Source: Monodelphis domestica (lineage: Eukaryota; Chordata; Mammalia; Didelphimorphia; Didelphidae). From it: a stretch of 64,000 nt of DNA. Below, in pieces: positions 58,062 to 64,000 of this stretch. The notes under the pieces were generated by a model. It was not told the origin of the DNA, searched no databases, and saw only the letters and a program-made list of their open reading frames with translations. Location of the stretch: assembly GCF_027887165.1 (NCBI RefSeq), contig NC_077231.1, positions 125,005,987-125,069,986 on the forward strand. The letters run 5' to 3'. Made by a program: the position numbers and the translations under genes. How positions within the stretch are numbered: the first letter of the stretch is position 1; each line of letters starts with the position of its first letter.

Positions 58062-58879
58062 TCTCCCTTTATTCTTGATGATCACAGATAGGCACATCAC
58101 ATCCCAGCTTGCTTCTGATAAACATCTACTTTTTATCCCAGATATCTCATTATCCTCTAACCTGGACAATTCACTCCTTTTTGACTTTGAGGCATAGGTC
58201 ATAACCACATGACCCATCTCAGGTACCAGAGATCCAGGAACATGCCATCATCATCCTTTCTCTAGGCACATAGACCATGTTGTCAAAAGGATACATAAAG
58301 CCCAGAATCCATCTCCTGGAGGAGTCAGTATCTACCCTTGCACACTGTCTCCTGGCCATTTCAACATGAATTCCATGTTTATAAATTTCTATTTTTATTT
58401 TTAAGTAAATCTTTGGAGTCTTGCACTCTTGCAAAGGGTAATCTGTCACCAACCTTGGATCCAGACTTCAATCTATATTGTGATCCAATAATGATCTAAA
58501 CTCTTTGATTACCAGTTAAAAAGAAAAGTAAATAAGTGAAACAGACAGATAAGCAAGAATCAAAAGCAAATAGACCCACCACAGTTCACTGTCCCCATTT
58601 AACAAGAACAGCTAGGAAAACTGCAAATTAGTGTGATAGAACTTGGGTTTAGATCAGCATCTTATATCAAAATGCACAATTAACTCTAAATAATTAGCCT
58701 ACATATAGGAAGCCATGCCAGAAAAAGAGATCAGAAGAGGGTACTTTTCACAATCTTAGTTAAAGGGGAAATACTTAACCAATCCTTTTATAAAGTAGTC
58801 CATTTTGATGACATAAAACTTTAAAAGCTTTTATCCAAACCAATTTAGTTAGAAAAGAAACTTTAAAAGTTAAAACATC
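58062..58879. other. Gene-free, no assignment
   Basis: Nothing seen. Confidence 0.4.
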
Positions 58880-59290
58880 TTTGCCTCAAATAGGGATAGC
58901 CAAGATACATACAGATGTGTGTAAGTATATAAGACAAAGAGTTATTTCTCAATAGATTAAATAGGCAATGGAAATGAATATCTTTCAGAAGAAAAAATGC
59001 AAATGAACATTTTCCCAAAAAACCTAATAATAAAGAAATGGGAACTGGAACTCAGGTCTTAACTATATACCCAGAAATTTGGCAAAGATGATAAAAGACT
59101 AAAATAGTTAATGTCAAGGACTTTTGGAATTTATATACATTAATACACTGTTATTAGAGCTATGAATTGATCTACCTATTCTGGAAACATATTCAGTTCA
59201 TTCAGAATATTATTTACTCTATACTTTTTAGTCCAGCCATACCACTGCTAGTCAGATACTCCAAGAGAGTCAACAACAGAAAGAAAAATC
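58880..59290 (+). mobile_element. Degraded L1 ORF2 fragment, sense
   Basis: ACATTAATACACTGTTATTAG, AATTGATCTACCTATTCTGG and CAGCCATACCACTGCTAG are the L1 ORF2 C-terminal blocks. Confidence 0.6.
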
Positions 59291-59354
59291 TCAGGTCAAG
59301 ATCGTTGTCTTGATCAGAATAGCTACATCTTTCACCATATTGTTACAATATTAC

Positions 59355-60300
59355 TGTATACTCTTGGTTATGCTCTCTTTATTTTCCTAGAGTTTATCTA
59401 AGGCTTTCCAGGTTTTTCTGAAACCATCCTGCTTGTTATTTTCTATAGCATGATAGCATTCTATCATAATCATGTACTACAACTAGTTCAGTCATTCTCC
59501 AATTGATGGGCATTCCCTCAATTTCCAATTCTGTGCCAAATTCCATGCCCTTTTTGGGGATAGCTTGGTAGCTTAATGAATTGAGAGCCAAGCTTAGAGA
59601 TGCAAGGTCCTGGGTTCAAATGTGTCCTCATACTGTATGACCCTGGAGAAGTCATTTAACCCCCGTTGCCTAGCCCTTACTGCTCTTCCTTCTTGGAACC
59701 ACACAATACACAGTATCAATTCTAAGATGGAAGGGAAGAATTTTTTTAAGGTTTTTTTTTTTGTCCATTTCTTTGATCTATTTGGGATATAGACTTATGC
59801 AGAGTCTTATAGCCCTTTGGGAATAGTTCCAAATTGTTCTCCAGAATGGTTAAACCAGTCAACAACTCCACTAATAGTACATTAGCATCCCTATTTTTCC
59901 ACATCTCCTCCAGCATTTGTGATTTTCCTTTTCTGGCATGTTAGCTAATCTAGCAGGTGTGAGGTCATACCTCAGAGTTGTTTGAATGCATTTCTCCAAT
60001 TTGTAGTGATTTAGAGCATTTTTTCATTTGACTATTAATAGTTTTGATTCTTCTTAAAACTGCCTGTTCACATTCTTTGACCATTTAGCAGTTGAGGATT
60101 GGCTCCTATTTTTGGTTCAGGACCCTAACATACGTGGGAAATGAGGCCTTTATCAGAAAAACTTGTAAAAATGTTTTCTCACCTCTCTGTTTTCCTTCTA
60201 ATTTTGATTGTTCAAAACCTTTTAAATGCCACATAATCATAATTGTTCCTTTTACATTCCATGATTGTGATCCTTTGTATCTCATCTGGTCATAAATTGA
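59355..60300 (-). mobile_element. L1 ORF2 3' region, antisense, split by a SINE
   Basis: Pieces 59400-59555 and 59756-60300. AATTGATGGGCATTCCC, CCCTTTGGGAATAGTTCC, CATCTCCTCCAGCATTTGTG and TGACCATTTAGCAGTTGAGG are reversed ORF2 terminus blocks in order. With the sense L1 just upstream, two L1s lie tail to tail. Confidence 0.85.
59556..59755 (+). repeat. tRNA-headed SINE inside antisense L1
   Basis: GGGGATAGCTTGGTAGCTTA to AAGATGGAAGGGAAGAA; lacks part of the core (TCCTCATACTGTATGACCC). Confidence 0.88.
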
Positions 60301-60732
60301 GAGGATAGATTTTTAAACAAGAAACAATGTATGGAAATAACTGGAGGAGCAGCAAAGGCAAGGAAAAAAATGCTAACTATGGCAGAAAAATTGGGAGTCA
60401 CAATCTGGCTTTTGCCTAGCTCTTTATCCTCCAGTTTTCCACATATTCTTTAGATTATACCCCAGAATTTATCCAGGGAGAGTATATCCAGGGAAGCACA
60501 CCATGCTGATTGTTGTTCAAATTGGTGCTAATAAATAGGATTCTGATTCTGTCTAGCTACTCTGGCTTCCTCCTGAAAGTAATAAAATTTTGAGAAAATG
60601 ATTTGACGGATAAAGAACTCTTCAGAAAAAAATCTACTATATGAAATGGGAAAATGGTCAAAAACAAATGTGGTACATTCTATGTTTTCTAATTTATTCC
60701 TTCAGTTATCTACCAGGGCCATTGTTTTCTGT
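60301..60732. other. Gene-free, no assignment
   Basis: Nothing seen. Confidence 0.4.
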
Positions 60733-60903
60733 TTAGACCTTTGGTCTTAGAAACAATACTGTAAATTGGTTCCAAGGCAGAAGCAAAGTAACAACTAGGC
60801 AATGGGGGTTAAGTGACTTGCCCAGAGTCACATGGCTAGAGATCACATTTGAACCCAAGATCTTCATCTCTAGGCCTGGCTCACTGAGTCACCTAGCTGC
60901 CCC
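60733..60903 (-). repeat. tRNA-headed SINE, diverged
   Basis: GACCTTTGGTCTTAGAAAC to CACCTAGCTGCCCCC. Confidence 0.88.
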
Positions 60904-60914
60904 CCAACTCCAGA

Positions 60915-61040
60915 CTTTGGTATTATAGGATCTAATGAACTAGTTGGAGAGACAAAGCATGCACATGGTATATAATTAATGCCATAATGTCTCAAATTAC
61001 TATTTTAGTGTCAAAATGAATGCTCTTGCCATTGTGTGCT
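60915..61040 (+). repeat. Direct repeat, first copy
   Basis: ATCTAATGAACTAGTTGGAG and following about 100 bp match 61860-61975 at roughly 75%. Confidence 0.55.
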
Positions 61041-61061
61041 ATAGGTGTTCAGAGAAGAGGA

Positions 61062-61235
61062 TGTCAACATGGAATCTAGAAACTCCAAACTTGTAGCCTA
61101 GTAAGATCTGATGAACTCCAAGTTTCAGGACTAGATTGTGTAAGTTGGAGACCCCAAAGTTTGTACTTGTTCCCTGTTCCTATGGGAATCTACCCTGAAG
61201 GGTTAGCAGTTTCAGACTGAATAATGGATCCTATT
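61062..61235 (+). mobile_element. 5' part of the TGTCAACATGG LTR
   Basis: Same start and first 170 bp as the LTR at 36665; breaks off in TTTCAGACTGAATAATGG. Confidence 0.7.
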
Positions 61236-62500
61236 GCATCAGAGCCCCTTTCCCAAGAAGACCTGCACCTGGGCAGGAACCATCCTTTAGTATACATTGT
61301 AAGTAGCCCCTTCCCTTACACCCTAGCCCCTAGTTCTGATTCTTTTCCCAAGCTTGATTGTATCCTGCCTATGTAGTTTGAACACTCCCATTTTCCTTGT
61401 AGATATAGCAATGTCAATCATCTTTCCCTGCCCCTGGATCCCCCAAATGGTATGTAGGTTCCCCAAATTCTTTTGTTCCTTGGAGTCATCTTCTAGCACA
61501 GTGGCACTCCCAGAGATCATATCCCCAGAGTCCAGGGTGTAGACCCAGTAAAAATTGTGGCGCCAGACTCTGAGTAAAGGGCCAAATATTGGACTTATCC
61601 CTATCCTGATCAAAGACTTAGGTTTTCTGACTACTTTGGTAGTTCTGCCTTATTTCTGTGTTAACAAGGACTAGAGTGGACTACAGTTAGAGAGATCATT
61701 CTAGACTGAGTGATCAGTTTGAACACTGTGAATCCCCAAGGAGGAGAAGTTGCTGAATGATGGTGGTAGGGTTAATTCAGGAGGTTTTGCCCTGACACTC
61801 CATCACAACTGGTAAGTCAGGGTGCATATATGAATGAAAGTGCACCCCAGACTCTTGTATTTATTACATATCAGATCTAATTAACTAGTTGGAGAGAGAA
61901 AGCAGATACACAGTATATCATTAATACCATGCTGTCTTGAGTTGTTATTTTGGTGCAAGGAGGGCTAGAAATAGTGGTCAGGGCTGCAGCGTCTTCAGGC
62001 GCAGATGCCAGAAGATAGAAGTGAGAAAGGAAAAGGCTTAAAATGAAAGCAAGTCTTCACAAAATTGTCCTTTTTCAGGGTGTACCATTTTACTGTGTTC
62101 CTTGTAGAATACTAATGCTGCCTTTCCTCCATGTGTCTGGTGTGTTCTCAGCTCTGGATGAAAACACCGCTGATGGCTGTTCCAGGGATACTGGGAATAT
62201 ACCCAAGGGGAAGTCCAAATTTTCCCAAAACCTTGAAGTTAGCAAGGTCATTCTCTGGTCATGGGAAGGGGAAGAGACAGGGACTCTCTCCTTTCATCCT
62301 CACTCCCACTCCCCATGAGATTCCTTCTCAGAGTCTTGCCTGGAACCACTTCCATTACTGGGCTGGCCAATCATGGGAATGCTTGTGCTCCAGCTAGCCT
62401 GTTATTTTTATACAAGTGCCACAGGTCATGATTGAGGTTCTTCAACTAATCCCAATACACTTCCTGTGCAGCCTCATTTTGTTTCCTCCATTGGCTTTTT
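61236..62500. other. Gene-free; second copy of direct repeat at 61860-61975
   Basis: A 96-codon minus-strand ORF at 61323-61613 and 91-codon plus-strand ORF at 62043 have no motif I recognise. The retroviral context (LTR start just upstream) leaves ERV internal sequence possible. Confidence 0.35.
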
Positions 62501-62670
62501 TTTTTAACTCTTACTGTTTGTCTTAGTAACAACTCTTTAACAGAGTAAGCAGGGGCTAGGCAAACAGAATTTAATGACTTATCCAGAGTCACAGAGCTAC
62601 TTAAGTGTTTGAGGCTAGATTTGAACCCTGATCTTCCCAACTTCAGGTCCTGTGCCACCTACCTTCCTCC
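62501..62670 (-). repeat. tRNA-headed SINE, variant
   Basis: AACTCTTACTGTTTGTCTTAG to GTGCCACCTACC, sharing the AGTAACAACTC variant of 24.9 and 31.1 kb. Confidence 0.82.
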
Positions 62671-62885
62671 TATTATCCACTAGCATTGACTCCTTCCAAA
62701 TGAAGTGTTTTCTTCCACACTTATTAGAATTGATTCAATAGATGTGTTCTCATGTAATGAAGGTACCAGGGCATAATATCTTATTGGTTTGGGGTTAGGG
62801 TGATCAACAAACTGAATGACTCAGTCAATCCCCTGTATAAGAATAACACCATAAAAAGTTAAAGGAGAATGGAAAATTGTATATT

Positions 62886-63100
62886 GCTGTGGCTAGAGCA
62901 CTGAATTCAAATGTAGATACTTACTAGTTGTATGACCTTGAGCAAGTCATTTAACCTTTGCTTGCTTCAGTTTCCTTATCCATAAAATGGGAATAGTAAT
63001 AGCACCTACCTTGCAAGGTTGTTAGGAGGATCAAATGAGATAATAATTGCAAAACCCTTAGCATAAGTGCTACATCAGTGTTAGCTATTATTATTATATA
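62886..63100 (+). repeat. CORE-SINE of MAR1/MIR type
   Basis: GACCTTGAGCAAGTCATTTAACC, TTTCCTTATCCATAAAATGGG and GTTGTTAGGAGGATCAAATGAG. Confidence 0.8.
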
Positions 63101-63104
63101 TATT

Positions 63105-63301
63105 TTTTAAACCCTTACCTTCCGTCTTGGAGTCAATACTGTGTATTGGCTCCAAGGCAGAAGAGTGATAAGGGCTAGGCAATGGGGGTCAAGTGACTTG
63201 CCCAGGATCACACAGCTGGGAAGTGTCTGAGGCCAGATTTGAACCTAGGACCTCCCGTCTCTAGGTCTAGCTCTCAACACACCGAGCTACCCAGCTGCCC
63301 C
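63105..63301 (-). repeat. tRNA-headed SINE, near consensus
   Basis: Inserted in the end of the preceding CORE-SINE: TGTTAGCTATTATTATTA occurs on both sides. Confidence 0.96.
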
Positions 63302-64000
63302 CTGTTAGCTATTATTATTAAATAGATCTATAATCTCTTCAGTGTGGACGCTCCTTCTAACAATGCAAAGTACTGCCCATCAGTTCATCACAGGAGGTTC
63401 ACTCAAAAGGCTAGCCATCTTCCTTGATTTCTCTTGATTGTCTCAAGAATACCAACAGAGCACTCAGGTAGTCCCTTGCCTTCACAGAGCGGCTTATTAA
63501 TTTCCTCCTCTTGTCAGCTATTTTCCTGATGATATTTTAGACTCTTTTTTTTTTAAGTTCCTCATTGGATTATACAGGGCATTAAATCCCTTGTGACTCT
63601 CCTAAATCTCTTCAAAAATTGATGTGTTCTGTATCTCATAGACTTACGTTAGTATTGAAATATGGGCCTTTGTTTCCAGAGGAGACTTGGGACCATTAAA
63701 AAAGTTTTGCAATTTCCTGATGACAAACTCTTCCTCTTTAAGTGTGGGTCCAACTCATTGTTCATTTGTTCTGTTTGTCCTGTACATGACTGATAGACAA
63801 TCTCTATAGGTTGGTTGACCTTCCAATGGGCTGACAATTCTTGATAGATGTTATAATAGCAATAGACATTCATAATCTACTTAGGCTTTCCTGTACAAAC
63901 TGTAAGGCCAAATTCTTAAGTGTTTATAGATCTTCCGGGAGGCTCTGTAATATTTCCGGACCTCATACAACTAGTTTAATGGCAAACAGGAGCTTTGCAT
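63302..64000. other. Gene-free to window end
   Basis: No assignment on either strand. Confidence 0.4.

Overview
The window looks like autosomal DNA from a marsupial. It has sparse coding sequence, about 30 copies of one roughly 200-bp tRNA-headed SINE on both strands (ending in a characteristic AAGGTAAGGGTTTAAA tail), older CORE/MIR-type SINEs, SINEs with an RTE-like tail, many 3'-truncated L1 copies, endogenous-retroviral LTRs and short hAT transposons. The SINE and L1 sequences are of the kind carried by opossum and Australian marsupials; the species cannot be fixed by reading alone.

The one convincing protein-coding gene is a four-exon, plus-strand NANOG orthologue (CDS 40357-44425). All three introns have GT..AG ends, the reading frame stays open across all junctions, and the predicted protein is 309 residues. 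It has the NANOG homeodomain with the diagnostic third helix YKQVKTWFQNQRMK, a tryptophan segment cut down to WSNQTWNNQ, and a C-terminal tail longer than the eutherian one. Upstream lie a CCAAT box, an OCT4-SOX2-like composite motif and a TATA box in the expected order, and a 160-bp pure GGAA tract about 0.5 kb further out.

Layout: 1-3.9 kb, a retroviral-type segment and two LTRs head to head; 4-5.9 kb, a decayed L2/CR1-type reverse-transcriptase fragment and L1 pieces; 5.9-6.3 kb, an inverted SINE pair; 6.5-16.7 kb, a nested stack (sense L1, split by an antisense L1 with a perfect 13-bp target duplication, itself split by about 7.1 kb of retroviral material); 19-22.3 kb, a GATA/GATG satellite, an interstitial TTAGGG array, a large LTR and a 32-bp minisatellite; 22.3-36.6 kb, SINE/L1/hAT mosaic; 36.7-37.3 kb, an LTR with an inverted partial copy; 37.3-45 kb, the NANOG locus; 45-64 kb, gene-free repeat mosaic. 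No second gene is supported. A 75-codon ORF with a hydrophobic segment at 12079-12306 is left as an open question.

No new multi-gene system was found. The points most worth a second look are the marsupial features of NANOG and its promoter, the transposon stack with exact boundaries, the telomere-like array and the LTR palindrome.
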